Assembly: GCF_037392515.1 (NCBI RefSeq)
Contig: NC_090292.1
Location: 41,718,747-41,782,746 of the forward strand
DNA from: Haliotis asinina
Lineage: Eukaryota; Mollusca; Gastropoda; Lepetellida; Haliotidae
Length of the DNA: 64,000 nucleotides
Direction of reading: 5' to 3'
This document shows, in pieces, positions 22,459 through 35,058 of this stretch. Under the pieces are notes generated by a model, which was given only the letters and a program-made list of their open reading frames with translations, ran no database searches and was not told the DNA's origin. The translations under genes and the position numbers were made by a program. Position 1 is the stretch's first letter. Every line of letters begins with the position of its first letter.

Positions 22459-22865
22459 GAGTGAGTGAGTTTAGTTTTACGCCGCACTCAGCAATAGTCC
22501 AGCTATATGGCGGTGGTCTGTAAATAATCGAGTCTGGACCAGACAATCCAGTGATCAACAACATGAGCATCGATCTGCGCAATTGGGAACCGACGACATG
22601 TGTCAACTAAGTTACGAGCCTGATCACCCGATCCTTACGACAAGCATGGGCTACTGAAAATCAATATTCTGACCCGGCCCTTCACTGGAAGCAATCATTG
22701 TAACTGAGTGCCATGACGCTACATCTAGGACACCTCAACGATTGGTCAACCAAGTCAGCGAGACTGACCACCCGATCCCGTTATTCGCCTCTTGCGACAA
22801 GCATAGTCGCCTTTTATGGCTAGCATGGGTTGCTGAAGGCCTTTTCTACCCGGGACCTTCACGGC
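22459..22865 (-). mobile_element. SINE-B with extra segment (longer subfamily)
   Basis: Usual tail and body, then an extra stretch near 22650-22745 (AATCAATATTCTGACCCGGC, CATGACGCTACATCTAGGAC) before a second copy of the body and head. The same extra stretch is at 52.62 kb. Confidence 0.7.
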
Positions 22866-24287
22866 TTATTGTAATAAGAGAGGGTTCGGCGAATGTGTGC
22901 TGAATTAAAGAAACAATGGATATAAAACTTAAGTGTACGTTAGGCACACATTGGAACGGTTCGGTGGTTTGAACTTGTGCAGTTTTCAAAGAAACCTGTA
23001 GAAATGTTTTGCAGGATGACAGCAGCATTGCAGCTTTGAATAAAGCATTATTATTGTGTTTATAAGACTACATGTGAACGGTGGGTAGAACACACTAGAC
23101 GAGGGACTATGAGGAACTGACAAATACTAAATCATATTTTTTCCCTTCCAACCAGTCTTTCTCTAATTACTATATATCGACAACGGCAGTATGTGGTGTG
23201 TATTGTACCGATAAATACATGCAAATGACAAGACGACAGATGAATTATTTAGAAATTTGGAGAATTGTTTCGTTATTGAATGCAATTATTCCTAACACGA
23301 TTTTGACATGTCACTCAATGATAAATGAGTAATCTTAACCCGTTTATGCTTTCCGACATGTCCGCATGCCGCCATTCTTGTGGCTACTGTTATGAAGTTC
23401 CAATTCACTATTTCTTTTTGTGCTTTAATTACACTGGCATAAGACGCAAAATGCCTGTCTGTACCAAAGGATGTGACATCAAATCAAAACTATACGGCCA
23501 CTCTTCAGGGATCTACTAAAGATAATCTTGAATTGTTAGAATCTATCCGTTCTTCTATCGTACTGTCAGGCAGATTTATGTTGTAAAAATAAAAACGAAA
23601 CTGCAGTTACAATCAAATATCAAATGATTCTGATGTTACATGTGGCTATATTAACAACATTTTGATGGTTACATTTTCAGAAAGCTATTGTTTATTGTTT
23701 GTTATTAGCATGCTTTTCTGCTCAAGACTGTTACATCTAAGTTATTTGTATTCCGGAGCGGTAGTCACATAAGTAATATACTGATTGTTTACTAATCCAT
23801 TCCCTCTTTTGGAAATAAATATGTTTAAAGTGGTGCACCGAGCCGTGATATGGCTGGACTATTGCTAAAAGCGGCGTAAAACTAAACTCACTCACTCATC
23901 CTCAGCCCAGTGGTCAGAGTGGTCATTATTATTCAACAACATCCGCGCCATTTTCCGCTTTGGGCTTACGTCGTGCTCATGTCTTAATTATGCCTGTTCA
24001 CTGAAAACCAATTTCTTTTGTGATACAAACGAAACATGACTGACTAGGGAACGATTATCAAAGAATTGTCATATTGTGTAGTTTGATCGTCTATAAAAGT
24101 ACAGTATAGTTAACGTTTGAAACATTTTTGTCTTTGATGTAAAGTTGATATCATGACACTGCATGTCTAATGTCATATTTCTCTTCAAAAAAAAGCACAG
24201 GCGTTTTCAGTAGTTCATTTTGACATGTTTTGACGTTGGACAGACAAAAGCCACATGGGAGAGAATAGCCCTTTTACAGAAAAACGA
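22866..24287. other. No gene recognised
   Basis: Unique-looking AT-rich DNA apart from the SINE-A tail at 23839. Confidence 0.35.
23839..23900 (+). mobile_element. SINE-A 3' tail
   Basis: CCGTGATATGGCTGGACTAT then GCTAAAAGCGGCGTAAAACT and ACTCACTCACTC. Confidence 0.6.
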
Positions 24288-24362
24288 CCATTAGCTAAAT
24301 GATGACAATTAGCTAAATGATGACCATTAGCTAAATGATGACCATTAGCTAAATGATGACTT
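24288..24362 (+). repeat. 18-bp tandem repeat, four units
   Basis: CCATTAGCTAAATGATGA repeated with one base change. Confidence 0.85.
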
Positions 24363-24709
24363 ATGCCGCCAAATTATGTTTGTGGTCTGAGTAGGAAGTG
24401 GGTCTTGAGGAGGAGATTAGATCTGAAAAGGGTTAATTAATTAAGACACTGAATTAAGACACACTCGGCTTCGCCACTTTCCGGGGCTTTTAGTCCCACA
24501 GGGATTTTGTCGGGCAATCATTTTGGCAGCAATTGTCATCAAAGCAATTCCGTTGTTGGAATCCAGTTGGTCATGCCATGGTTGTTGTGCATTGCACGGA
24601 AACGCATACCATAATGTGTTTGTAAACGTTTGTCATGAAAATATGAAAGTGATACATGGGTGAGCGCATGTAACAAAAAGTGTTCCATGTAAAGTTTTCT
24701 ACGGAGACA

Positions 24710-24985
24710 TGTGAGTGAGTGAGTGAGTTCAGTTTTACGCCGCACTCAGCAATATTCCAGCTATACGGCGACGGCCTGTAATTAGTCGAGTCTGGACCAG
24801 AGACAATCCAGTGATCAAAACATGAGCATCCATCTTCGCAACTGGGAACCGATGACATGTGTCAACCAAGTCAACGAGCCTGAAAACTCGATCCCGTTAT
24901 TCGCCTCTTACGACAAGCATAGTCCCCTTTTACGGCAAGCATGGGTTGCTGAAGGCCTATTCTACCCAAGGACCTTAACATCGAT
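24710..24985 (-). mobile_element. SINE-B, nearly complete
   Basis: Four GAGT units, GCCGCACTCAGCAATATTCC, CGCCTCTTACGACAAGCATA, GGTTGCTGAAGGCCTATTCT. Confidence 0.75.
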
Positions 24986-25059
24986 TATGAAAGGTCAACC
25001 CCAAATTTATCATTTGATTACGAAATATGCGAAGTGAACGAAGATCTAGAAGGCCATGA

Positions 25060-25215
25060 TGAATGCTACTGACCGTAACATCGTCGTTGGATGTTAAGAA
25101 GCAGGGAGTCCAGTCTGCCGTTGCAAGGCACAGCGTCCAACACAGCACCATATGTCGACTACGACATGGGTATACCCGCTTCAGTTTGACCCAACACCGT
25201 CCAGAGGTGGAGGAT
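25060..25215 (+). pseudogene. Possible Tc1-like transposase N-terminal fragment
   Basis: Translation includes QSAVARHSVQHSTICRLRHGY, which recalls the first helix-turn-helix of Tc1-like transposases, partly out of frame. Short and decayed. Confidence 0.35.
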
Positions 25216-25936
25216 AAAAAATGACCATGGGAAGATTCTCTCCATTCCGTCTTTTCTTCTCCTTGTTATGACTTCGTAACATCAAACAAAAATTTCTGCA
25301 CTAATGGTTTTGACTTAAATTCAGTTCTTCAAGGTAATCGAACATCAAGGAACAAAATCAATCAGCTTATTCATGACTCTGTTCATAAAAACATATTACT
25401 TTCAAATAGACTCAAATATTCGTAACTCTTACGTACGCAATTATACCATTTAATGTAATTGTGCAGACTTTTTTCCTGTTCTTATGGATTCCATGGACGT
25501 AATGCTTCTGAAATAATTGTTCTTATAATTTGTTTGAAATTAGTTATTCACTGTATTGTGTTATAGTTCACGGAGCGGCACTTTCATAAGCTTTCGACTT
25601 GTTGTGACAATCCATATATATGTAACGCCGTATTTCTTAATTAACTGGTCTATGAATCGCCCGATCCTATTTTTTGGCAATGGCAAAAGATATAATTTCA
25701 GTGATAAGTGTTTTTTTCTCATTACCGCCGAGTCCTAGGTATCGAAAACGTCATTAAAAACGGATCGACTGACGGATCATATTCCCAATATGAAAATCAA
25801 TTGTCTATCTGCACTGGTTCAGAAATGAATAAATTTACTTATGGGGTACCCTTATTGTTTTTTTCACAGTAAAACAACATGAACAGGAATATTCGTAAAA
25901 TTATGTTGACAATGTAATTGTTTTATAAGTGATCAG

Positions 25937-26575
25937 GCTTTGCTGGCTTTTGCCACCAGCGACGTTGTGCAAACAGTCCATGACAGTCTAGTAGAAAACA
26001 TGATACCAAGACAATTACAATATCCTGCTGTTTTCAGTTGTATGCCATCAAGGAAAAAAAACACATAAGTACGAAGGTATCCCCCATTTTTAAATAGTTA
26101 TATCTCTGTGTTATCCATATCCACTTGTAACCCCCAAGACTTACAAAATTTACACAAGATGTCGCTTTTCTTTTGCAACCCAACCACACTATCGTCCAAA
26201 ATACACCAGTTTACAATAATAATAACAACTCCAAATTCTCTACACCGATAAATATACCTCTGACTTCAGAATCTTCAGTCATAGATTGGAATTCTGAGAT
26301 AACCATTGAAAATAAAATTGGACTAAGGACATCTACACAATCATACCGTCCCTTCTTATGGAGTGGAACAACCAAATATTTACGCTACTCAGTGGGGAAA
26401 GTACCTGTAGATAGTGTAGCACTATACAAAAGTAGAGGATAAGGCGCGAGAAGACAGCCACAACAATGAATCATCTCGGCTAAGACACGATCCGGACCTG
26501 ACCTGCCGCTTTACCCAACTTAAGGTTTTTATGGCTGCTTCAATCTCTACCTGTGTAATATCAGATTTGAGTATA
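25937..26575 (-). mobile_element. Decayed LINE reverse-transcriptase fragment (CR1/L2-like)
   Basis: On the minus strand, pieces in several frames recall a non-LTR RT: ITQVEIEAAIKTL, GKAAGQVRI, then sequence after the catalytic DD region such as KSWGLQVDMD-like and YYNYLGIMFSTRLSWT-like text. The middle of the RT domain is missing. Many stops and shifts. Family label from memory. Confidence 0.5.
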
Positions 26576-27039
26576 TTATTGATATGTACTACATCTATCA
26601 CAAATATTCTACGTCTACGTGCGCAATTACATCACTGTTTACACTTATATCGGATAAATTGAAGACCCTCTGGAAGTAATCGAACCAATACATAATTATA
26701 TAATGAGTTGAATTTTCACCCGTTCACTCAGTTGAACTAGATATCCATTTCAAAAGGCGAATCGCTTTCACCAGTGACAAATGAATATTCACCAGAATAT
26801 TCATACGTTACTGTAAATCTCATTTTATCTTGGAGAAAGTTAATTTTGGAGAGGTTGATACAGTAATGTGGCCTTTCTGGATGAGCTGATGGAAACAGGA
26901 AATCATTATTTCATTTCCTCTTGAACCCCATCTTGAGAAACCATTATGAAAACATTCTGACCTTACTGACCACCATACCCCTAATGCACACGTGAATACA
27001 TATAATGCAAATTAGTTAATCCTGTTGTCCCATTAATGC
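26576..27039. other. No gene recognised
   Basis: AT-rich; may include more of the decayed LINE on the minus strand, not readable. Confidence 0.3.
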
Positions 27040-27074
27040 GGGTGTGTATGGTGTGGTGTGGTGTGGTGTGGTGT

Positions 27075-27152
<78 letters not shown>
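27040..27152 (+). repeat. GGTGT then GT microsatellite
   Basis: About six GGTGT units followed by roughly 38 GT units. Confidence 0.95.
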
Positions 27153-27153
<1 letters not shown>

Positions 27154-27409
27154 TTATGTGTCAATTAGTTAATGCTCATGGCAATCAATCCCACCCCATC
27201 TATTGGTACACAGTTTTATGATGGGTGTGGGGAATTGTCCCACTAGTTTCAAAACAGGTGTGGGGAAATGCCAGGATGGGGAAATGACATGTAGGGAATT
27301 GTCCTGATTGGGAAATGAATGTCTGTGAGGACAAACCTTTAAAATCGTCTGAGAAAAGTGGGAATTCGAGCATATCGTCCTGACACGAGTTCCCAATGGT
27401 GCAACGGTC

Positions 27410-27940
27410 CAATGGTGCAACGCACGGACGGGGTTTGATTTAGCCATGAATCGCGTAAATCAACGTCGGAGTGGAAAGCAACATCGACATCGCCGACATG
27501 AACGTTTTGCGCCGAACTGTGTTTGACAGGTGAAGATGGCGTCACGGTGTGGGGAGGCATGTTCTACACGGGTAGATTAGAAATAGTGGTTGTTCAAGGC
27601 AGCCATACGGCAAATCGCTACATCGATCGCTACAAATCATGCGACTTCACCTCTGTCCACTTTTTAATCGCCAGAAGGAGCTGTTTCAACTCGACAACAC
27701 TCGACCTCCACCTCGTGGAATAGGTGCCAATCTCGCCAATTCAGACGTCAGATCTGAACCCGATCGAGCATCTGTTGGACCAACCTTGTCGACATGTTAG
27801 TAAGCATCATCATCTTCATCATCATGTGCATCGGACACCTGGAGAACTTTGCAGACGCGTTGCAGGAAGAATGGCAATGAAGTCCAACCCAAAATTCGAC
27901 GACTTGTGCAATCCCATCCAAGGCGGGGTCGAACAGTAAC
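27410..27940 (+). pseudogene. Tc1/mariner-like transposase remnant
   Basis: Frames read EDGVTVWGGMFYTGR, ...NRYID..., then SDLNPIEHLLDQ, the usual order around the catalytic aspartates of Tc1-like enzymes. At least one frameshift and several gaps. Upstream text recalls the HERFAPNCV stretch. No terminal repeats seen. A DNA transposon fossil without function. Confidence 0.65.
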
Positions 27941-29049
27941 GACGGTAAGGGGTGGTGTCACCAGCTACTGACCTGAGCCTCTCCTTGTGTCCACACACAT
28001 GTAGTGAGTCAACTGACTTAATGATGCCAACAATATCGCCAACAATATCGTGCGTCGAATTTCCCTTTTCAGCGTAGTTGACTTACGTGCACTTCGATGC
28101 ATTTAAAATATTCCATCTTATGGCCTGTGAGTATAGAATAACATGATATGACGCAAAGCCCAAACCTTTTGTTAAGGTAAACAATTTGGAGTATAAATAG
28201 ATAAAGCATGGCGATCACTTGATCTTGCTTTGTTAGGGAAGAGAAACCGAGACTAAACAAATACAAAAGACAGGGTACAACAACAGACAGGGTACACAAT
28301 ACCGGCCCTGACGTGAGACCCAGCCTGTACATAACAGGCTGAATGGCGTCTAGGCTGTATATAACAAGCTGAATGGCGTCTAGGATGTACATGACAACAC
28401 CCTAGAACATCACACTGGGGACATCAAACTTGGGTTGACATATTGTACCTTTGGGGAATCGAACCTAATGAACGAATTGTGTAACCGTCCTCTTGGTATT
28501 GAACTGTGTTTTGTTTTGTTTACTAGACACCTTGAAACGATGAATAAATCAATGAATGCACGAAGCAATGAATGAATGTAAGGAAAGAAAAATAACAACA
28601 AAAAATAAATGCATAAATTATTGAATAACAGGTAAACTAGCGCCAAATTGTCTGAAGCATCGAAAGTTGCCTTGCGGAGTAACGTCCCTTGGGTGTGACA
28701 GGAACATGCATGGCCTTAGATGTGGAGTCCCAGATAATGATTTCCGTCTGATAACATGACATTTGAGCGGTGGTTTGGCTCAATGGTTAAGGCGGAGTGA
28801 TACATGCCTGGAATAAATTATACTGTATTGAATTATGTCAACTTTATATTGTAAGATATGAAAACGCTGTTCATTGATACTTCGAAATTTAGTACTTGAT
28901 AAAGACGATTTGATACCAAATCAAATTATCTATTATGGAAATGTATATTTCTGAAAGATATTGATAAGCAGTACATTGACACTTCGTAATTCAGCACTTG
29001 ACGCAGACGATGTGAAACCAATCGTGAGAGTAGTTGCTGTGCGGTGGTC
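27941..29049. other. Downstream of the 29-kb esterase; no gene recognised
   Basis: Holds the short repeat at 28320 and, near 28770-28800, a tRNA-head-like GGCTCAATGGTTAAGGCGG. No AATAAA could be placed with confidence for the esterase. Confidence 0.35.
28320..28400 (+). repeat. Approximately 32-bp repeat, three units
   Basis: CTGAATGGCGTCTAGG.TGTA repeated, with minor changes. Confidence 0.6.
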
Positions 29050-31790
29050 TCACGAGTGAAGACAAAGTTGTCTCATGACAAAAGAAAGGGAGACAACTGC
29101 CAGAGAGAGAAAACCCCGAGGCTGACTTCCGGCATTACTTCTTGGACAGGAGAAAGGTGCTTTGGTTGTTTCTGAAAAACATGTCAGCAGTACAAAGAAA
29201 AATATTCAGTTGCACCGATATGGTGTTTTAACGTACATGCTGCTTTCCCCCTAAATTAGCAGCTACATACTGTATTGTCTTGTATTATAATTATAAGGTT
29301 TAGTTTTATATCTCTCTGTGATACACTTTTAGTTTTACTGTTCATCGTGAACACTTTTATAGCTTTTAATGTTATTGATTTTTACTGGTGATACATGGCT
29401 GAAATACTGCCGATTTGATAAGTATTAACTCACATACTCGCTGTCCCTATATTTCCTCATAATGTCACGGTTCCAACATTATACCAGGAATTATTTTTTG
29501 TTCTGTGGTACTTGTGACCTTATACTCGTTTACGTGGTCAGTAAGTGACGTGGCACTGTCCGAATGAAATACGTCAAAATATATTCTGACGTTAAAAGTA
29601 GATTGCGGCAGGATTGTTTGTGTTTACATGAAACCATCCTAACGGTGACGTCAGTCGATTTAGTCGTGGAAGGGTTTTGTTCCAGGTCTGTTAGGTGCAG
29701 TGTGAACAGCATTTGGGGAGAACGTTTAGAAGACTCACGTGGAACATCGACGCCTGGAATCATGGGAAGTATTTTGTTGACGAAGGTGCACTGTTGATGA
29801 CGTAGAGATTGTCCTGTTGCTAGGCTGCTGCCAATATCCAGTTCCAGATACTTTCGGTTGGTGTTGTCGTAAACCGGCCAAGTAACGGGCACTGACACTG
29901 GAACGTTGGGATTTCTGAAATAAAGACAATTATCGAAATAATGATAAATAATGGTACAAAGTCTTGAAGTAATAATTTAAGGATAGAATTCAGTTAGGAA
30001 TGATGAGTCGACAGAGGCGACAAAAGGGATCGGGCGTCCAGGCTCGCTGATTTGGTTGACACATGTCACACAATCCAGTTGCATAGATCAATGCTCATGC
30101 TTTTGATAACTGATTGTCTAGTCCAGACTCGATTATTCGATTATTACAGGCTGACGTAACTAAGCAAAACACGAAAAAGGTACAAAGACAACGTCTTCCA
30201 CCTAAACGCAATAAATACCATAATTACAACTGGAGAATGTTATTTCATACCCGAGTCTACAACAGGATTGTTTGAGTGTGATCAAGAAGTGGTCATTAAG
30301 TGCAAGGCTCACCCAGTCTTAGCAAAATTGGTCCAGTAGGTCATCATGGTCCTGCTGAGGGTCGCCTCATCTTGGTCGAATCCAAACGATTCATTCAATG
30401 GTAGACCAAACACTAGCTCTATCTCAAAGGAGTGTGCTGCACCTGTCCATGCTGGAAATGGATTTGTAGAGATGCGATGGTTGAAACCATACAGAAACGT
30501 GGGGTTCATCCTGGAGAAGACTGATCCAAACTCCACAACAGGACAATTGTAAAGGACGTCGCTCAGAAGAGTGTTGATGCCATCAAAGTAGTTAACGTTG
30601 CCAGGAGGCTGCAGATTCTTGTAGTAGATGCTCAGTGCTTCTTTACCCTTATCGCTCAACTCTTTCATAAATGTTGATTTTATCATCATTTCGTATTCTG
30701 TGGAACTAAGAGTCAGATTTTGTGGTGGGAAAGTGGCATTTCTTAAGCCTGTGACTAAGGTCATCATATACAAAGTAGCTTCGTCTTTGTTAAAACCATG
30801 CAAGAGCTCGGTGTTCTTATACTCGCCTCTGGCCAGCAATGTCTTGGGGTCATCAGGGAGGAAATAGTTATCAACGACAGGAGCAAATGGGATGAGGTTC
30901 TTGACGCCGAGGGTAAACTGAAGGTTTACCATTGACTGAGCATCAGCAAATTTCAAACACTCAAAGATATCAACATCGGAATGAGTAGGGCAGTTGAGTT
31001 TCTCAGCAAGCTTTATTGTATTATCTTTACTTGTGTGAGCATCTAGGTATGTAAACGACTCTGTGATTGGTCCACTCTCCATGACTGCTCTGTCAAACGT
31101 ATCTCGTGACAACGGGGACAATATGTGAAGACCAACAGATATTGCTCCAGCACTCTCCCCAAATGTGGTAATTCGATTGGAATCTCCACCAAATTTGGCA
31201 GCATTTGTCTTGACCCATTTGAATGCCATTCTTTGGTCCATCAAACCCATGTTGCCAGGCACGGTTCCCGGGCCCAGATAGGCGAAACCTAGGGGTCCAA
31301 GTCTGTAGTTGATGGTCGCCACAATGATGTTATTCTCCACAGCAAGAACTGCACCGTCGTGAAGAGGCATCTGACCAGAACCAAGATAAAATCCACCACC
31401 ATATACCCAGATCATTACTGAAAGGTTACCGGTGTTGTTTGTTGGGGTCCAGACCGACAAGTGCAAACAGTCCTCGCTGTAATAATCAGGGATCTGTTTG
31501 AAGCTTTCCGGAAAGAATGGACCTTTTGGCTGGATGCAGGATGGGCCGGGAACTTGGGCATGTGTGATACTCGAGTTGTTCGGCTCAAAAGCAACAGGAT
31601 GCTTGAAGCGCAGATCTCCAACAGGCGGTTTGGCAAAACGAACTCCGTGATATACGTCGACAAACTTTCCACGGACTGACAGACGGTTTCCGCGGAGGCG
31701 TCCACTGGTAGTTGTTACCTCTTGCGTCACAGACAGTGATGACATGGACAAGATGATTACCACGTCAATCACTATCTTTGATGTCACCAT
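29050..31790 (-). CDS. Carboxylesterase/cholinesterase-like protein, three exons
   Basis: Exon 1 is 30313-31790, exon 2 29739-29914, exon 3 29050-29171 (591 residues). It starts with a signal peptide (hydrophobic residues 6-22). Family marks seen: KPPVGDLRF, EDCLHLSVW, oxyanion-hole GGGF (131-134), nucleophile elbow GESAG with Ser213, acid Glu337 (KDEATL) and His453 (AAHSFEIE). The triad is complete, so it should be an active serine hydrolase of the type B carboxylesterase family; substrate unknown. I see no clear choline-site Trp, so true acetylcholinesterase is unlikely. Intron 1 is phase 2 (ACTGG/GTGAGC), intron 2 phase 1. Exon 3 ends in a hydrophobic stretch (GFLSLAVVSLSFVM) then RQLCLHS, a weaker GPI-like tail than in the paralogue at 49.1 kb. 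A 3' splice site lies directly before the ATG (TGATTTCAG), so there is a 5'-UTR intron. Divergent from, and the same structure as, the 49.1-kb gene. Confidence 0.88.
30010..30165 (+). mobile_element. SINE-B fragment in esterase intron 1
   Basis: GAGGCGACAAAAGGGATCGG, GGTTGACACATGTCACACAA, CTGATTGTCTAGTCCAGACT. The usual tail is lost. Confidence 0.6.
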
Positions 31791-31985
31791 TCTGAAATCA
31801 GAAACATTTCACGATTTTTGCTACGTCTGACATTATATTCAGCCATGCCATTCTGAAATCAGAAACATTTCAGGACTATTGCTCTGACTGCCATTATGGT
31901 TGCTCGCGCCATTCTTACAAATCAGAAACATTGACAGGTCTGACATCGTTGATCGCACCATTCTGAAATCAGATTTCGTTTCTAC
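31787..31985 (-). repeat. Repeat of esterase splice acceptor and start codon
   Basis: The stretch CACCATTCTGAAATCAGAAA (inverted: acceptor TTTCTGATTTCAG then AATGGTG) occurs at 31787, about 31850, 31912 and 31957. The first is the copy used in the gene model. The others could serve as alternative acceptors. Confidence 0.7.
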
Positions 31986-32138
31986 ATGACCGTCTTTCGT
32001 CATATCTTGACTGAAACAGGATATCATTACACTTGGTATTGATACTGACGTTGCACTCGATTATGTAATGCATTTGGCATCGTATGCCAGAACCTTGTAA
32101 ATGACCTCTTTTGTTAACGGTCATATGGCCTAAGTGTG

Positions 32139-32285
32139 GGTGAATGCCGCAGTTAGCATTATCCCAGCAATATCACGGTGGGGGACACCTGAATTGGGTT
32201 TTACATATTGTACCCATGTGGGGAATCGAATCCGGGTCTTCGGCCTAAGGAGCAAACGCATTAATCACTAGGTTACCACACTGCT
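32139..32285 (-). mobile_element. SINE-A copy
   Basis: Inverted B box GGGAATCGAATCC, A-box region AATCACTAGGTTACC, and tail GCCGCAGTTAGCATTATCCC. Confidence 0.7.
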
Positions 32286-32477
32286 CTACACTACAAACTG
32301 ATCAGTCAGTTTTTCTTTCATTTTTTAAATCTTCCATTTAAATAGTCAATACACCACATACACATTTCTCTAATGAATACACACAACGCATACAAATACT
32401 GCACGTGCACACACACGTGTCACCTTTGAATCTAACGTGCAGATGTAAAACAAGAAAGCCTGATTTGTGTTGGTCTT

Positions 32478-32535
32478 TTGACGCCACACTCAGCAATATT
32501 TCCTTTCATATGGCTGCGGTCTGTAAACAAACACA
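32478..32535 (-). mobile_element. SINE-B tail fragment
   Basis: ACGCCACACTCAGCAATATT, ATATGGCTGCGGTCTGTAAA; directly before a CA repeat. Confidence 0.5.
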
Positions 32536-32554
32536 TGGAACGCACACATAGAAT

Positions 32555-32593
<39 letters not shown>
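32555..32593 (+). repeat. CA microsatellite
   Basis: About 18 CA units following a SINE-B fragment. Confidence 0.9.
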
Positions 32594-32594
<1 letters not shown>

Positions 32595-33539
32595 ATACAG
32601 CACATAAATACTACATACACCCACTTGCACACACACAACCGGACGCAGCACACCGTTGCTTATACAGAAGCGAGAATACGATGGTCCCTGTCAGCTTTCA
32701 CACAGCACAGTGAACGCTTTGTTTGTTTCGTTCGTTGCTTGTAGTGCACTCAGCAATCAAGAACATGAGCTACGCAGTTGGTATACGATGGCATATCAAC
32801 ATCTGATCCATTTAGTTGCCTCTTGCGAAGATGGCTGAAGACAAATTCTAACCGGGATCATCAAAGGCAGTCGCATTATATAAAAAAGCACGAAAACAAT
32901 GCTTTTCGTAAAGAAACAGTGAGGTAGTTAAGCTTGTGTAAAAAGATCGTATTTATGACCTTATGTCCGCAGTAATGGCCTCCTTGCAGCAAGTCTGTCT
33001 CACATAAAAAAACAAAACAACAATAGGCCTAATGTCTCTGACACGGGTAATTGACTTACCTGGTGTTTTGAGGTCGTTACGACACAACAGATTAAGTTAA
33101 ACTGGTAGCGTATATTCACACATAAAAAACTTGCACTAGAAAACGCCTTTTCAGCTCAAGGCCTGACCTTTCAATGAATACCAAGTGAGATGGAAATTGA
33201 AGCTGTTAATTTTTCTATGACTTTTGTGTATACGGTTGGAAGGAAGACCAATCCACTACCTCGGGTTTGGCCTCGCGTGTGTTTGAGTAGACGCGTTAGG
33301 TAAACATTCCTCCTGGTTAATAGTGTACCCGTGGAGAGTGCGTGAATATGCCTCAGTCAAGTTGCGGGCTCAACTCTGACTAGGAAAGAAAGGATTTGCC
33401 AGTGGCCTTACTGCGACCTTATTCTATTTTCAGATTGTGAGTGAGTGAGTGAGTGAGTGAAGGAGAGAGTAAGTGAGACATTCTCAACGGCAATGATAAC
33501 AGTTTAAAAACAGATGGTTTGTTTTATTGCCCTCACAGA
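32594..33539. other. No gene recognised
   Basis: Upstream of the 31.8-kb esterase start. Contains faint SINE-B traces near 32760-32860 and a GAGT run at 33438; 5'-UTR exon and promoter not identified. Confidence 0.35.
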
Positions 33540-34365
33540 ATGTCAGGCACATATACTATCCCCAAAAAGAAACGCATAAGCAAATTGTATTTATAAAAAG
33601 CTATTAAAAAACTATTGCGTTCAAACAATCGTAAAATTATGTAACAAAAGTGTTGATAAAATGTTTTCCCACAATTGCACATGTAAAAAATCGATTTTAC
33701 CTGAAAATGTTGATTTTGATGAGATTTCAACGCAACAGAAATTACGTCATAGTTAAATTTGTGCAGCAATAAAACTCCAAAATTTAGTATTCGTTTTGAA
33801 GGACTTTCAAGGTTAAATCACTGTCACGTCTTGACTCTGCGACTCGGAACATAGCCACTGAAAGAATGCCTGCTGGCGATTACAACTTTCTTGTTGCCAG
33901 TCGCCTGGATGTTAGTCTGAGCAGATATCATGGCTTGCAGCTCGTTGCAACCAAACATACTGTCCCCGTACAGGCAGTCCTCAAGTTACCACTGCAGCCC
34001 ATACTTGGTACATCCGGGTACTACAGTTGCGTGATCGTACTGCCATGGGTGAGAGCACAGCAGCCAGGGTGCCTTGGCTTCAGAGGATATCCGGTCACAC
34101 TGTACGGAACAGGTTGACAAAGATTGGTCTGAGAACCAGGAAACCCGACGTCGGGGTCGTGCTACGTCGTCACCATCTCGCTCGACGTCTCCGTTATCTA
34201 CAAGTATCCACTTGTTTGTATAGACATTACCTTATTCGAAACTGGTGTAATATTCCATGTACTTAAGTCTATTTGTGGACGAGTTATACGTGTATGAAAA
34301 TACAACATTTGCGCAACAGATTTCTGGTCTTTGCGTTTCTTTCTTTGGATGCTATATATGCTATT
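33540..34365 (+). mobile_element. Tc1-like element remnant with short terminal inverted repeats
   Basis: Left end ATATACTATCCCCAAAAAGA-AACGCA and right end (inverted) ATATAGCATCCAAAGAAAGA-AACGCA match. Inside, 34080-34195 translates to a helix-turn-helix-like NRLTKIGLRTRKPDVGV followed by a Tc1-like RHHLARRL. About 820 bp, half of a complete element, so internally deleted. Confidence 0.5.
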
Positions 34366-35035
34366 ATCACCAAGAGAAATATAACATTATCTGAGTCCTA
34401 TTGTAGTGGTACACAACATAAACACGTATCACTGAAAGGTACAAAGTACCACTGAACAACTCTTATATTATCAAAAAATAAATATTTTAAAATTTAAGAT
34501 ATATCTCCTTGTCATAACAATACCCGATGCACGTTTTGCCTCAAGATTTTCAAAAGTTAAATTTTCCACTTTACCTGTTGAGAAAAAAATGATTACTAGC
34601 AAGAACACTGGGCTAGGGGTCCGCTGCCACCGAGTTTGAACCAAGTAATATGGCTGTTCATGATATCAATCACTCGTTATGTGATATAGAATATGTACAC
34701 TCAAGTTCATCGTGAAAGAAAGAAAGAAATCAGAAACTGGGGCCTGTTAATCGACTCCATCAAAGAAATTGTACTTCCCAAAATATACTAAAAGCAAAAG
34801 AAACTCAAGTTTCGAAAAAATGTGAAATCTCTTAAAAGTAAGCGTTCATGTTTGCGCGGGATTAAAAGCATGACAAAAAAAACCGAGATGCGTTACCTGT
34901 TCGGTATAGCTTCATATTACTAATTACTACACCAAATCCTGTTTCTGTGACATCAACACCGTCCGACAAAGTAGATGTAGGCCGCTGGAGTCTCTGCAGA
35001 AAATAAACCTGTCGCAATTCAGCATGGTAAAGCTT
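34366..35035. other. No gene recognised
   Basis: AT-rich; no assignable element. Confidence 0.35.
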
Positions 35036-35058
35036 GTGTGTGTGTGTGTGTGTGTGTC
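35036..35058 (+). repeat. GT microsatellite
   Basis: About eleven GT units. Confidence 0.85.

Noticed and set aside
24571-24858. Minus-strand frame of 95 codons with GPDSTNYRPSPYSWNIAECGVK
   Set aside because: This text is the SINE-B sequence; the same phrase appears wherever the SINE is read in that frame.
26173-26442. 89-codon plus-strand frame
   Set aside because: It is the antisense of the decayed LINE reverse-transcriptase fragment.
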